Assembly (NCBI GenBank): GCA_020186115.1 | Contig: WSYJ01000075.1 | Location: 248,001-312,000 of the forward strand | DNA: 64,000 bases | Direction: 5' to 3' | From: Histomonas meleagridis | Taxonomy: Eukaryota; Parabasalia; Tritrichomonadida; Dientamoebidae | Part shown: in pieces, positions 40,300 to 50,579 of the stretch | Numbering within the stretch: the stretch's first letter is position 1 | Layout of the letters: every line of letters starts with the position of its first letter | The notes under the pieces: model-generated | Database searches by the model: none | Seen by the model: the letters and a program-made list of their open reading frames with translations, nothing else | Told to the model about the DNA's origin: nothing | Position numbers and translations under genes: made by a program

Positions 40300-41874
40300 A
40301 TGGGACTTAGCTGCAAAACTTGTTTATCATCCAAAATTACAATTTTATTATCATATATTCTTAGCTACATTTTCTTAGCCATGTTGTTTTTCTGTTTTGT
40401 AGGTGTTATTCCCTTTTTCAACGATGAATTATCTGGTCAGATAACAAGACGTATTTTTAAAAAGCGATACAGTAACAATGCAAACAGAACTGTAAAAAAT
40501 GTCAAAGTAGCAATAGGTGTGGAAATGAAGCAACCAATTCATCTTGAAACATATGAAGATACCCAAAAAATCGTCATAACAAATTATCATTTAACCATTC
40601 GTAACTCTACTATACCCAAAGGTGGCTACACTCAAAAGGTTACTTATTCCGATTTCCCAGATCTCGGATATGTCACACTTGTTGGTTCATTGTATTTAAT
40701 GGAGATGCCTGATTATGTATTTTTTGTTAATGCATCCAATGTCAATTATATGCCCTCCACTTCATGGCTTGAAGAATCCATTATCAAAATTCAAGAGTCA
40801 GATTGTGATGTACTTTATGGCGGCGAAACAACATATAATAACATTCCTGCTGGCATTGGTGTAGCGTTAGTTCGTACTCCAGTTATTCGTGAATTACTTT
40901 ATTATACAAATGTAAATGTTTTTGAAGTTCCACCACTTTTAGCACTTTCATTACTCAACAGCGCAAACGAAGAATTTCGGTCGATTTTTTATGAATTTGA
41001 AGGGCTTAAACCATTACAAAACTATGACTATGTTACAAATGCTCAAATTCCGCATTATCAAACATGTCCAAATCTTAAAGATCCTAAAGACCCAACAATT
41101 GGTGTTCTTCTCCCTCAGTTTAAGCGTGAGTACATCTATGACTTTATCACCAGTTATGAAAAGCAAACTATTTTACCCGAATTTTATTGTCTTGTTCAAT
41201 GTGAAAATCGAGTCACCTTCAACATCGAACTTATTCGCTCGAAATCATCACGCCCTGTCTATCATATCTGGGGCTATAATTGGCAGCTATTGTTCTTTTA
41301 TCCTCTTTACATCTCCGGACTATTTCCCGTCGATTTCGTCATGCGCTGGGACGATGATCAAATGCCTGATGACGTTGACATACACAAAAATTTCATGAAC
41401 ATCATCCGCGACAAGAATTTGATCATTGGCATGGCTGGACTGCGCGATGTTCGGAAGTCGTGTGGGAAATGGATTGGACAAATTAAGCATTGCAAGCCAC
41501 TTGACCATGTTGCGGTGCCATTAATGTATAGGCCATATAACGCAAGAGTCGCCGCACGACTAAGTCCTGCCACATTTAGATACGGCGAAGATGTCCATTT
41601 GTGTATTTCGTCGAAAATGGTTTGCGATACAATCTCGACAAGGAAAATTTATGCAACAAAACAGTTCCAAAATGACAATAAAAGTAACGCAAATGACCAA
41701 GAGTTAAATAAGATAAAGATCGATAATGAACATAACCCAATGAAACATACGTATTGCCATTATAGAGTACACGCTGGATATGTGCCAGTGTGCTTCACGA
41801 ATGCAACGCATTATACACCGAAGAACTCGTACATGAGAATTGAGTACGAACATACGCAGTTTTATGAAATGTAA
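40300..41874 (+). CDS. Type II membrane glycosyltransferase candidate (GT-A-like)
   Basis: 524 residues. Short cytosolic N-terminus with four Cys/Lys, one signal-anchor helix (ITILLSYILSYIFLAMLFFCFVGVI, ~13-37), then a lumenal domain: typical of Golgi glycosyltransferases. Evidence for a GT-A fold: TIGVLLPQFKREYIYDFITSYEKQTILPEFYCLVQCEN (nucleotide-binding strand/helix start, ~266-305), FVMRWDDDQMPDD (~345-357, DxD-type metal site) and ATFRYGEDVHLC (~426-437, ED acid). No exact family is recognised and the sugar is unknown. GC content rises over 41,300-41,700. ATG chosen at 40300; an out-of-frame ATG lies five bases upstream. Confidence 0.75.
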   Translation: MGLSCKTCLSSKITILLSYILSYIFLAMLFFCFVGVIPFFNDELSGQITRRIFKKRYSNNANRTVKNVKVAIGVEMKQPIHLETYEDTQKIVITNYHLTIRNSTIPKGGYTQKVTYSDFPDLGYVTLVGSLYLMEMPDYVFFVNASNVNYMPSTSWLEESIIKIQESDCDVLYGGETTYNNIPAGIGVALVRTPVIRELLYYTNVNVFEVPPLLALSLLNSANEEFRSIFYEFEGLKPLQNYDYVTNAQIPHYQTCPNLKDPKDPTIGVLLPQFKREYIYDFITSYEKQTILPEFYCLVQCENRVTFNIELIRSKSSRPVYHIWGYNWQLLFFYPLYISGLFPVDFVMRWDDDQMPDDVDIHKNFMNIIRDKNLIIGMAGLRDVRKSCGKWIGQIKHCKPLDHVAVPLMYRPYNARVAARLSPATFRYGEDVHLCISSKMVCDTISTRKIYATKQFQNDNKSNANDQELNKIKIDNEHNPMKHTYCHYRVHAGYVPVCFTNATHYTPKNSYMRIEYEHTQFYEM

Positions 41875-43111
41875 TTATAGAATAAAATGTTTCTTCAAAT
41901 TTGGTGCGATTTATCAAACAATTACAATAAGCAAATAATTAAATATGAATTGTTAATGAAAATATGAGAATTTTATCCTTTTGTGTCTTTTAACATTTTT
42001 TGCGTTGGATTTAACCCCATCTTGCAAATAACCGAATTATGTCAGCATTGTTCTTCCTGATGCATAAATAAGAGCTGTTTTATATTTTTAAAGGAAAATT
42101 AATTATATTATTTTGAAATACCAAATGATTAATAAATACTTCAAATAAATCAAATAATTTCTAACACCTACATAAATTCCTTCTTGTTCAAGAAGTAATT
42201 TAATGATTTCTGTATGACAATTTTGTACTGCTAAAATAAGTGCTGTTTCAAATAATTTAAATAATTTTCAAATATTATTTCGAAACATAAAATTATTTGA
42301 ATAAATATCTAACAAGGCAAATTAATATTTTTTACATTAATACATATTCCTTTTTGTTCAAAAAAAACTTTAATTATTTTAAGATAGTATGCTGTCCATT
42401 GATTTCTGTTTCAAAAAGTTTTAATGAGCATCAAAAGAGAATGGTAAATATCAAATTGTCATTAAAATCATATACATAAATGTTTATCATCGATCAATGA
42501 TAAAAAAATAGAAATCTTTCTATGTGCAACTATAGAAACTCACCATCTAAAATTCCGAAGAACACATTGAATTTTAATCTGTCGGTTATCTTGTATCGTT
42601 ATCTATGTATGGCAAGAATACACGAACAAAGTATACAAAAAGTTGAAAGAAGAAAAAAAAATTGCTCGGAAGGACCAATGTAAAGAATATTTCTTACTCA
42701 TTTACAATATAAATAAAACATAAAGTTTCTCATCTATTTTCGAAATATATTTATCTTAACATAAGTTTATCTAACCCTGAAATTTCACTCATATAAATTT
42801 TCCTGAACCTCATATTATTTATTGTTCACTTAATTTACTTCATTTTGGTGAAGAGGAGATTCCTCATAACCATTTTTTTAGGGTTATGATTGATTTAATA
42901 TTGTATTTTAAATCGATATACATATCATTTTTAACATATTGATATTACACGAATATTAAGACCAGTTGTGGGATGTTAGGACCTTCGAGAATTCATCATA
43001 TCTTTTATAATGATGTAGAAACCAAAAACGTTAAGAGACTGTTTTATTGTCACTTTTCTCATACTCTCAAAATGATTTGGCTGTGTGCATCGTTTTACAG
43101 TTTAATGTCAA
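41875..43111. other. Accessory AT-rich interval
   Basis: Holds the ankyrin remnant described separately (42000-42420). From 42421 to 43111 nothing is recognisable; the last ~100 bp are presumably the promoter of the following gene. Confidence 0.55.
42000..42420 (-). pseudogene. Ankyrin block array remnant (three blocks)
   Basis: Minus strand. Blocks begin near 42409 (FETEINGQHTILK, degenerate with a frameshift), 42247 (FETALILAVQNCHTEIIKLLLEQEGI, intact) and 42078 (KTALIYASG then frameshift). Spacing 162 and 169 bp, i.e. the same ~170-bp period as the array at 15-16 kb. The spacer before 42247 resembles the last spacers at 15.8-16.05 kb in sequence as well as in length. No full gene is left around it (5' domain absent), hence called a remnant. 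Confidence 0.7.
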
Positions 43112-44986
43112 ATGAATATCGTGTTAGGTATGTTGATAATTACATTTAGCAGTGATGCTTCATGTGTTGCAAATAATTCAGATTTACATCAATCAAATTT
43201 TAAAATTTCGAAAGATTTTTTTCGATTTTTCAAACGCAATAAAACACAAAATAATCTATTAGAAGAAAAAAACAAAAAGCTATATGATAAATATAACAAA
43301 AATTCCATTTCTAACTTACAAACATCTAATTTAAATGAAAATTTTCGTTTAATTTTCGACATAAATAATGATAAAATCGATGATACAGATATACAAATGA
43401 AGAAGAAGAACAAAAAACTTCTTGCGGCAGACGATACAATTTGGTTTGAGCTTATTTCTTATGGAAGATTCCAAAACGGTGACAAATTTGGGTTTACAAT
43501 TGTTGATGCAACCAGGAGTGACATGGAATTTAAGTACATAAATAAGCAATGCACTTGGAGTAATGATATAATACGAACTGGTATTTATTTTGAAGATTAC
43601 AACGAAACAATAACCTTTACTGTATATTATCCATATTTTTCAGATGTGAATTCACAAGGATATAAAATTATTAATACTAATGTAGTGCAAACATCATCAG
43701 CAAAGGAACAATTAAACATCCTTGCAGAAACATCAGAAACTTATTACGGAAAACCAAACCCTCAAATTCAAGTGTATACTATAACGCCAATTCTTGAAAT
43801 TACAATTCAACTTGGTTCTGGATTCGATACGAATGAAATATCATCAACGAATTGGTGATTTTATATTAGTGGATTAAAGCACGAAGGCACATTTAATGTT
43901 AAGACACTTGCAGTCAGTGCTGATTCCAATGCAAGTATTATTAATGAATATGAAATTACGAATGGAGAATATATGAATAATGTTTCACGAGGCACAAGAG
44001 TTTATAATGTATATGTTCTTGCACAAAAATATGAAGAATTAACAATTAAAGCAACAATAAATGGAGAAACATTTTATAAACAATTTGAATCTAATGAATT
44101 TAAAATTCTAACCATATATCATTATAATTTTACATTGAATAGACCAACAAATACATTTACTAAATCGAATCCATTTACTAAATCAAATACATTTACTAAA
44201 TCGAATACATTTACTAAATCAAATACATTTACTAAATCGAATTCATTTACAAATACATTTACTAAATCGAATCCATTTACTAAATCAAATACATTTACTA
44301 AATCGAATACATTTACTAAATCAAATACATTTACTAAATCGAATACATTTTCTAATTCAAATACATTTACTAAATCGAATTCATTTACAAATTCATTTAC
44401 TAAATCAAATGCATTTTCTAAATCAAATACATTTTATGAAATATTTCTAAATAGTAAATCTTTAACTTATTCATTTGTATTAATTCAAACTATAACAAAT
44501 ACGAAAACACTTCTTATTAATACATTTTTTTCGCAATCATTATATTTAACATTTAGTAATTTAAATCGTTATTTCACGTATTCAGAATTCATATTTTATA
44601 AATATACAATTATTCAATATTTAATTTCATATTCATATTATTCGAAATATTATTATATTATCAACGAAAACGAAGAAAATGTTCAAAATGATAAAGAACA
44701 TAATATTCTTATAATTATTTGTGTTGTTATTATTGTTCTAATCATTTTTTGTTTTATTCTTATTATTTATTTTTATAGACGAAAACATAAAAAAAATTTG
44801 CCATCATTTGACGAAAACGAAATGAACGAAGAAAATGACGAAAATTATCAAAATAATAAAAATTATCAAAATGAAGGAAATGTTATCGATCACAAAATCA
44901 TAAACATTCAGATGAATCATATTGAAGAAGATCCATTTGCGAATGATTTCCAAGATAATGAATTTGATAATCACATTCAAATATAA
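43112..44986 (+). pseudogene. Stalked surface protein with DPF-tail, broken by one TGA
   Basis: One reading frame from 43112 to 44986, closed only by TGA at 43856-43858 (…SSTNW-stop-FYISGL…). Signal peptide (MNIVLGMLIITFSSDASC), a charged linker, a beta-rich ectodomain (DTIWFELISYGRFQNGDKFGF …), then after the stop a continuation (GTFNVKTLAVSADSN…), a stalk of ~15 six-residue TFTKSN repeats (44148-44440), a Tyr-rich segment, one membrane helix (HNILIIICVVIIVLIIFCFILIIYF) and a tail ending IEEDPFANDFQDNEFDNH. TGA is a true stop elsewhere (TOR), so this is a young pseudogene, a sequencing error, or readthrough. The part from the ATG at 43973 could also be made on its own but would lack a signal peptide. 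Confidence 0.8.
44148..44440 (+). repeat. 18-bp minisatellite coding for TFTKSN stalk
   Basis: About 15 copies of ACATTTACTAAATCRAAT, with first-residue variants T/P/S/A. A higher-order unit (…SNSFT…) occurs twice. Encodes a Ser/Thr-rich, probably O-glycosylated or extended stalk. Confidence 0.9.
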
Positions 44987-46606
44987 ATAATTTTTAATTA
45001 TTATATCATCAATGTTTATATAAATTTTGAATTTCTTCATTTGACATATTCTTTACATCGTCGAATTCATTATCATTTTTATTTAATTTTTACTAAATAT
45101 AACAAATTCTGTTTAATTTACATATAATATTAAAATTGAAGAATAAAAATATTTCTCATTATTGATCACACTCATGAATCCAGTAAAAATTTTATGCCTT
45201 ATAAAGAATTCGATTTTTTTCTCTTCATGCACCAATTAGCCATCACGATAAAATCTTCGTATGGCATTGTACATAAAATACTTTTTGTCGTGAAGATGTT
45301 TATCAACTCTTAACATGTTCAAATGCAGTCTGAAGACAATATTTAAATTTAATGATAAATATTTATTTGATAAATAAAGAAATCAAACTCGTTTAGATGC
45401 GTTTTTCTATTTTTTCCATCTGATCTGTGCACTTGTTATCTTTTTAAACGTAATTTCCTTTCAATAATATTTCAACGATTGTATGGAAACATTAAATTTT
45501 ATGTATACGAAAAAGTCTCATTAATTACAAATCATTTAATTGATTCATATGAATTCATGATCAAGTCTTTGCAAAAAAGATGAGCCATTCTATCGTAAAC
45601 GGTTATTTGACAAATGACACTTCGATGGAAATGTCAGGCAAAATGGTAGAAAAAAGACTTGATGTAAGGGAATACTTGAAGGAATGATTGACTTACAGAT
45701 TGAAATAAAATATAAGCACGGTAGAAATTTGATTCATAATATAAGGGAACAAATCAATTCAGGTGAATTAAATTTATTAAATTTGAACGTAAAATTATGT
45801 CGACCAAAAAAGAGTACCCCAGAACTTGAATTAGAAGTAATAAATTTGACTATATCTAATAGAAGAATGGGAATTAAGGAGTTAGCAAATCATATGATTT
45901 TCAGATATCTGAAATGTTTAGATATCTAAAAATCCAAATTTCCCAAATATCTCTCGAACAGTACACACATACATACACAAATAATATTGGCTCTGCCCCA
46001 TGTTGGTGCACTAATTTGTTAAAAAATAATTTATTCATTTATTTACTTAATTAATTAATCAGCAAAAAATTATTTGTTTATCCAATCAGTTAAATAAATA
46101 AAATATATAAAAATTACATATTAATTAATATTATTTTTTGCTAAAAAAGCAGAAGAATTAAAAAATCATTTTGGCACTTTTCTTCTGAAATGGCTTAATT
46201 TAATAATTCAATTCGTCACTCGATTGTGAGCTTTACTCATACGATATATTTCTATGTAATTTGATCGACATATAAATTGAGTATGTTTGTTTGGGAAATC
46301 AGCGGGTTAGATCATTTCAGATCCAAACTGCATTAATAGTAATTTATTATATATTTTGAATAATTGTTGAATACAACAAGTCAAATAAAACACCACAATA
46401 AAATAATAATAGAATTATACAATTTTTTTTTTTTAAATATCTTTCATATAAAATTTCATGAAAAAATTATCATTGTCTTCGTTTTGGTTCATCTTTATAT
46501 TTTTATTAACAACCTGTAATACTATTATACTTCAGGATCTTTTTATATTAAAACATTATAATTTTGATATTTATATTAAAGTAGCGACATTTCGATAATT
46601 ATATAT
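44987..46606. other. Accessory AT-rich interval with transposase-like fragment
   Basis: AT-rich with a single candidate coding fragment (45575-45929, listed separately). TGCCCCATGTTGGTGCACTAA near 45993-46013 stands out as less AT-rich but matches nothing I recognise. Confidence 0.5.
45575..45929 (+). pseudogene. HTH fragment, possibly Tc1/mariner-like transposase
   Basis: Two frames abut: 45580-45686 (MSHSIVNGYLTNDTSMEMSGKMVEKR…) and 45684-45929 (GRNLIHNIREQINSGELN…CRPKKSTPELELEVINLTISNRRMGIKELANHM). The second looks like the helix-turn-helix start of a Tc1/mariner-type transposase (GRP(K)…T.E…I…..N…..KEIA). No DDE/DDD catalytic domain follows and no terminal inverted repeats were found, so it is at most a truncated relic. 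An unrelated HTH protein is the alternative. Confidence 0.35.
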
Positions 46607-46870
46607 TTATTGTATAATAAATTTACAATATCTTGGATATATTAATACTTTATTATCATTACCAAAAGTTATATTAAATGTATTACCATCTGTAGGAGGA
46701 TTAAATAATACAGTTGTCTTATCATAAAAATCATTATTTAACCCAATAAATCTTGGCTTATTATCACTGAAAGAAGCATTAAGTTCAAAATGTTCTCTAT
46801 CCCAAACATTAGCAAATACTAAATTTGTATTATCTTGATTCTTTAATTTATAAATATTTTCTTGTAATTA
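46607..46870 (-). pseudogene. C-terminal remnant of an unidentified protein
   Basis: Minus-strand open frame without an ATG (ENIYKLKNQDNTNLVFANVWDRE…FIGLNNDFYDKTTVLFNPPTDGNTFNITFGNDNKVLIYPRYCKFIIQ-stop). Composition and the lack of low-complexity sequence suggest it was once coding. Beta-rich; family not recognised. The upstream frame is lost in AT-rich sequence. Confidence 0.5.
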
Positions 46871-47399
46871 AACACAAATCTTGGCAAAAATCGGAACTTA
46901 ATAATAAAACATGATTCTTTTCACTTACAATAATGTTAAATATAAAATTAAAACAGATTTGAAAAAATATTTCAAATATCTTGAAATTTATTTGAGATTC
47001 ATTTTGGAACATCAACTACGTAACTCCAACACAAAGGAAAATATGATACTTTCATTTCGGATTCAAATAAAATAATTATTGCATTTTTTTCCTTCATCAA
47101 AGAAAACACCAGACAAAAAATTCTTATGGTTGTTTGATTTCACAAAAATATTTAAAAAAAAATCAAATTTAAGATTATTGCCACTTTAATATTGGTTTAT
47201 TTTTTTCTGTGATTTAATAATATAATCTCTTATGGAAGATATTCTCACAATGGCAGTTGTTAAAAAAAAATTATTGAAATTATTATCAAAAAATTCATCT
47301 TTGTTTTGGTAAATTCTAACAGCAATATAAGCTTCATTTCCATCTCTTATTGAAAATGAAGATTTGGTGTTTGTAGAAGGAGACTCTGAATTATAATTT

Positions 47400-48059
47400 T
47401 TCACAAAGTAAATTTACTATTTCTGTATAACTGTTTTGTTGTGCAATTTGAAGTGGTGTCAAATATTGTTAAAACGTATTATAAATTATTAAAACGTATT
47501 TCAAATTATCAAAACATATTCCAAATCATTAAAACATATTCCAAATTATTAAAACATATATAAAATTATTAAAACATATTATAAATTATTAAAACATATA
47601 TAAAATTATTAAAACATATTATAAATTATTAAAATAAATTCTTTTTTCATTAACATCAATTCCTTCTTTATCTAAAAGTAATTTTACTATTTCTATATTA
47701 TTATTTCTAACTGCTATATGAAGTGCTGTTTCAAATTATTAAAACATATTCTAAATTATTAAAACATATTCTAAATTATTAAAACATATTCCAAATCATT
47801 AAAACATATATAAAATTATTAAAACATATTTCAAATTTTTAAAACATATTATAAATTATTAAAATAAATTCTTTTTTCATTTTTTAACTGAAGCCTCGCA
47901 GTTTTCTTCGGTTAAACGGTATATATTTTTCTCAAGCTTAATTAAAAATTTCAAGCAGCTTGACAAATTATTTAATTTTTTATCTCCTGTGCTTATGACA
48001 TTCATAATACCAAGTGGTTCGTCGTATAAAACGAACTTCTGCTTTTCAATAACGATCAA
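47400..48059 (-). pseudogene. Ankyrin-block locus with minisatellite spacers
   Basis: Minus strand. A short N-terminal frame (48059-47880, VIEKQKFVLYDEPLGIMNV…; no ATG), then a spacer of 20-bp repeats, an intact ankyrin block at 47729-47640 (FETALHIAVRNNNIEIVKLLLDKEGIDVNEK), a second repeat-filled spacer, and a final block at 47459-47400 (TPLQIAQQNSYTEIVNLLCEKL-stop). Both upstream pieces end in the same bases (AATGAAAAAAGAATTTATTTTAATAATTT). The same block/spacer design as at 15-16 kb, with spacers enlarged. Whether it is expressed is unknown. Confidence 0.65.
47463..47870. repeat. 20-bp minisatellite (ATTATTAAAACATATTMYAA)
   Basis: Two runs, 47463-47640 (about nine copies) and 47730-47870 (about seven copies), on either side of one ankyrin block. 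Copies differ by a few bases (CATATTATAA, CATATATAAA, CATATTCCAA). Confidence 0.9.
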
Positions 48060-48608
48060 AGTTAATTCAAAAATTTAATTCGAATTCAAATTATAAAGCA
48101 TTTTTATTCAACAGATTGACATGAATTGCATAAAACTCATCAAATTGATCATGAAATGCATTTACTTAGCTTATTTTTATCTTCCTTTTGCTCCCGTGTA
48201 CACTATCGGCAAAAGTGCGGGCACTATAAATCCGAACAATAACTAAGAGTATATAGTATAATATACAAAATTTAATAAATTTTATTAAGGTGATATAAAA
48301 ATATGACAAAAGATGTTAACATCAGGTGATCTTCCTTAAAATTTGTAGTTTTAATAACTAAACCAATACCATTTCAAAGAACTGATATAATCAATTATTA
48401 ATTTCATATTAAGCCTTTTCTATTATTTCTTCCGAGAGAGAAAAATGAAAATAATAAAAATTGCACGTTAAAAATACGTTATTTGGAGTTGCATAACGTC
48501 TAATTTTGGTTTGAGAAACTTTACGGTTATTTTGGTAGCTTTTGTTCAGAATTTGAAAAATAAAGTAATCAAAAAGCTGATAAAAAGTGAAAAATAGCTC
48601 GAGTGCAT
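48060..48608. other. Intergenic, AT-rich
   Basis: No gene found. Positions 48190-48240 (CTCCCGTGTACACTATCGGCAAAAGTGCGGGCAC) are strikingly less AT-rich than the surroundings; no open frame or known RNA motif fits. Confidence 0.5.
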
Positions 48609-49286
48609 TTATTTGAGTAAACTTGCATTTTCAACAAACCATTTAGTAAGAAAGTTACTAAAAGATAATGTCACTTCAGACTTTTGTTCAATATATTTAT
48701 TTTTATCCAAAAAATTCTGAATGTCTCTATTTGATTGAGAATTATCTGAAATCAACAATTGTGCTTTGTTCTTACCGCTCACAATGTTCAAGCACTCTTT
48801 AACCCCATCTATTTTATAATTATTCATCTTCAATACAATTTTGCTTGCGATGCTCTTTTGAATTTTCATCTGTTTTTTAAATTCTTCACACTCGTTGTTG
48901 AATTGGAAACCGATTTCATTGGTTTCTGCTCTCAACTGAGCTAGATACATTTTCAGATGTTCCAATGATTTTTTATCGAATAATGGTTGATTACGTATTT
49001 GATTTACTTCTGTTTCTAAACTTGCTTCTTGAAGTCGTTTCATCTGTTTTTTCTTTTCTTGTTTAACTAAAGATTCTGTTTCTTCAATCTTTCTATGTAG
49101 CATTACTTTCATTTTGTTTAGTTCTGTTGTTTTGTGTTGTAAACATTCGTAGCTCATTTTTTGTGTTTGCAATGCTTGAATAAGACCATTATTCATATCA
49201 GAAAAAATTTGGTTCATCTTTTGAGGAGATGGTGGTTTCGATGGTCTTCTAATTGCGTTTATGAAAGATGAATCATTTTCAGACAT
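48609..49286 (-). CDS. Coiled-coil protein, 225 aa, unknown
   Basis: N-terminal Pro/Ser segment (RRPSKPPSPQKMNQIF), then ~35-150 coiled coil (LNKMKVMLHRKIEETESLVKQEKKKQMKRLQ; SLEHLKMYLAQLRAETNEIGFQFNNECEEFKKQMK) and a mixed C-terminal part. The pattern recalls kinetochore or spindle coiled-coil proteins (Spc24/Spc25/Ndc80-accessory size), but no diagnostic residue is present. Starts at an ATG. Confidence 0.7.
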   Translation of the reverse strand: MSENDSSFINAIRRPSKPPSPQKMNQIFSDMNNGLIQALQTQKMSYECLQHKTTELNKMKVMLHRKIEETESLVKQEKKKQMKRLQEASLETEVNQIRNQPLFDKKSLEHLKMYLAQLRAETNEIGFQFNNECEEFKKQMKIQKSIASKIVLKMNNYKIDGVKECLNIVSGKNKAQLLISDNSQSNRDIQNFLDKNKYIEQKSEVTLSFSNFLTKWFVENASLLK

Positions 49287-49704
49287 CTTACAGAAAGATC
49301 TTGGGAAAAATAACCGTACGTTTAAAAATTTTCATAAACGTCTTTGAATTTCAAATGTGTTAATTATAAAACTTCTTTTTGTTTGAGGAGCAAAGCTGAT
49401 GAAACAAGAATCACATTCTTGTTTTATGAATTAAATGTTTTGGAAAATTATACAATTATTTTTCTATATTGAGATATGATGCAAACAAAAATTGTATACA
49501 TGATATCCAATATATATGAACCAAGTTGTTAGTGTCTTCCTTTCCTTAATATATCATATGATATATTTTTATGCAAAGCATAAATTTTTTTCTTATAAAC
49601 GAGATTACAAATTTCACTTCACCTCGTTTTCAACATTCATTAAAATTTAAACTGTAAGCAAAAATTCACATTCACATAATTTTTATAAATAGAAAAACAA
49701 GTGC
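49287..49704. other. Intergenic, AT-rich
   Basis: Contains AACCGTACG at 49312 near the coiled-coil gene's start; otherwise nothing seen. Confidence 0.5.
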
Positions 49705-50012
49705 TTAGCAAAATGAGTTTTCGAATCCTTTAATGATTTGGTTAATCAAATTTGTTACTTCTTGTTCATATTCGTCTTCTGGGATACTTAAGTCTAAGAC
49801 CATATTATGATTTGATCAAATCATCTTTTTGTTCAATGTGCCTTCGAACTGTTAGTTGGTACCGTGTAAATGGGTCGTGGTAGTGTTCGAAAAAACTTGG
49901 GTTAATCGCTGATCTTTTTGTATGGGTCATCTTCTTCTTTATTTGCATCACAAATATATATCGTTTTTGGATGGGTACTCAATGGCTTTAAGCACATCCA
50001 ACAGAATTCATG
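49705..50012 (-). pseudogene. RBR (Ariadne-type) ubiquitin ligase, C-terminal half
   Basis: Minus strand, three frames joined: HEFCWMCLKPLSTHPKTIYICDANKEEDD (RING2 end; Ariadne: FCWMCL.PW.EHG..WY.CN), then NPSFFEHYHDPFTRYQLTVRRHIEQKDDLIK (Ariadne: RYL.YYNRY..H..S) and LDLSIPEDEYEQEVTNLINQIIKGFENSF, stop at 49705-49707. At least two frame changes and one stop. Its N-terminal partner lies at 55238-55660 on the same strand; between them is a repeat-flanked segment (see findings). RBR ligases accept ubiquitin on the RING2 catalytic Cys; here the gene cannot make a working enzyme as it stands. Confidence 0.75.
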
Positions 50013-50579
50013 TGTTATATTTATAGACATGTGACATGAAACATTATCAAAAAAAAATCAAAATAAAAATTTGGTAAAACAATAAGATGAAAATATTTAA
50101 TTGAGGAGGTTTAAACCAATGTTGAAGACCAGGGGTATCATTAATTAGTTGATAAAGCCAATTCTATACACATTATGAAGATAATGACCAGTAGTTTCAC
50201 ACGTAATGCTTCCCAAATATGAAACACTTAAATCATATCCAGTTCCGATTGAATTAGATCAAGATGAAAAAGAAATGTTATCAGAAACGTTAGCACGTCT
50301 GCCCAAGGTAAGAAAGCGAACGTCAATTATAAGTGTTCCAACATTAAATAAGAAACGTGAACAAGCGGATCAAGCATTATTATTGAAGAGAAAAATGAAT
50401 AGTTTGAAATTGATGTTATCATCGCACAAAGCGAAGAATTCAAAATATGATACTCAATACGACGACGAAATAGCGAAACTTCAACTAATTCGACGCATTA
50501 AGAACAATATTCAAGAGAAGAAACAACGGAAAGAAGTTACAATTCCGCAACTTAAGAGAGAATTAACAAAATGAAATTA
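50012..50579 (+). repeat. Direct repeat copy A (568 bp)
   Basis: Nearly identical to 54728-55238, in the same orientation; starts at GTGTTATATTTATAGACATG and ends at AAATGAAATTA. Its left end touches the C-terminal half of the split RBR gene. Includes the start of the MLPKYETLKS frame. Confidence 0.9.

Noticed and set aside
43856-43858. TGA read as an amino acid in this organism
   Set aside because: TGA serves as the stop directly after the conserved last Trp of TOR, so it is a normal stop codon.
47186-47404. 72-codon minus-strand frame after the ankyrin block
   Set aside because: GTG start; overlaps the end of the last ankyrin block in another frame. It could be an out-of-frame continuation of the gene, but there is no support.
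47463-47870. CRISPR-like spaced repeats
   Set aside because: Simple head-to-tail 20-bp minisatellite without unique spacers.
48190-48240. Less AT-rich patch as possible small RNA or terminal repeat
   Set aside because: No foldable known RNA motif, no matching inverted copy found by eye.
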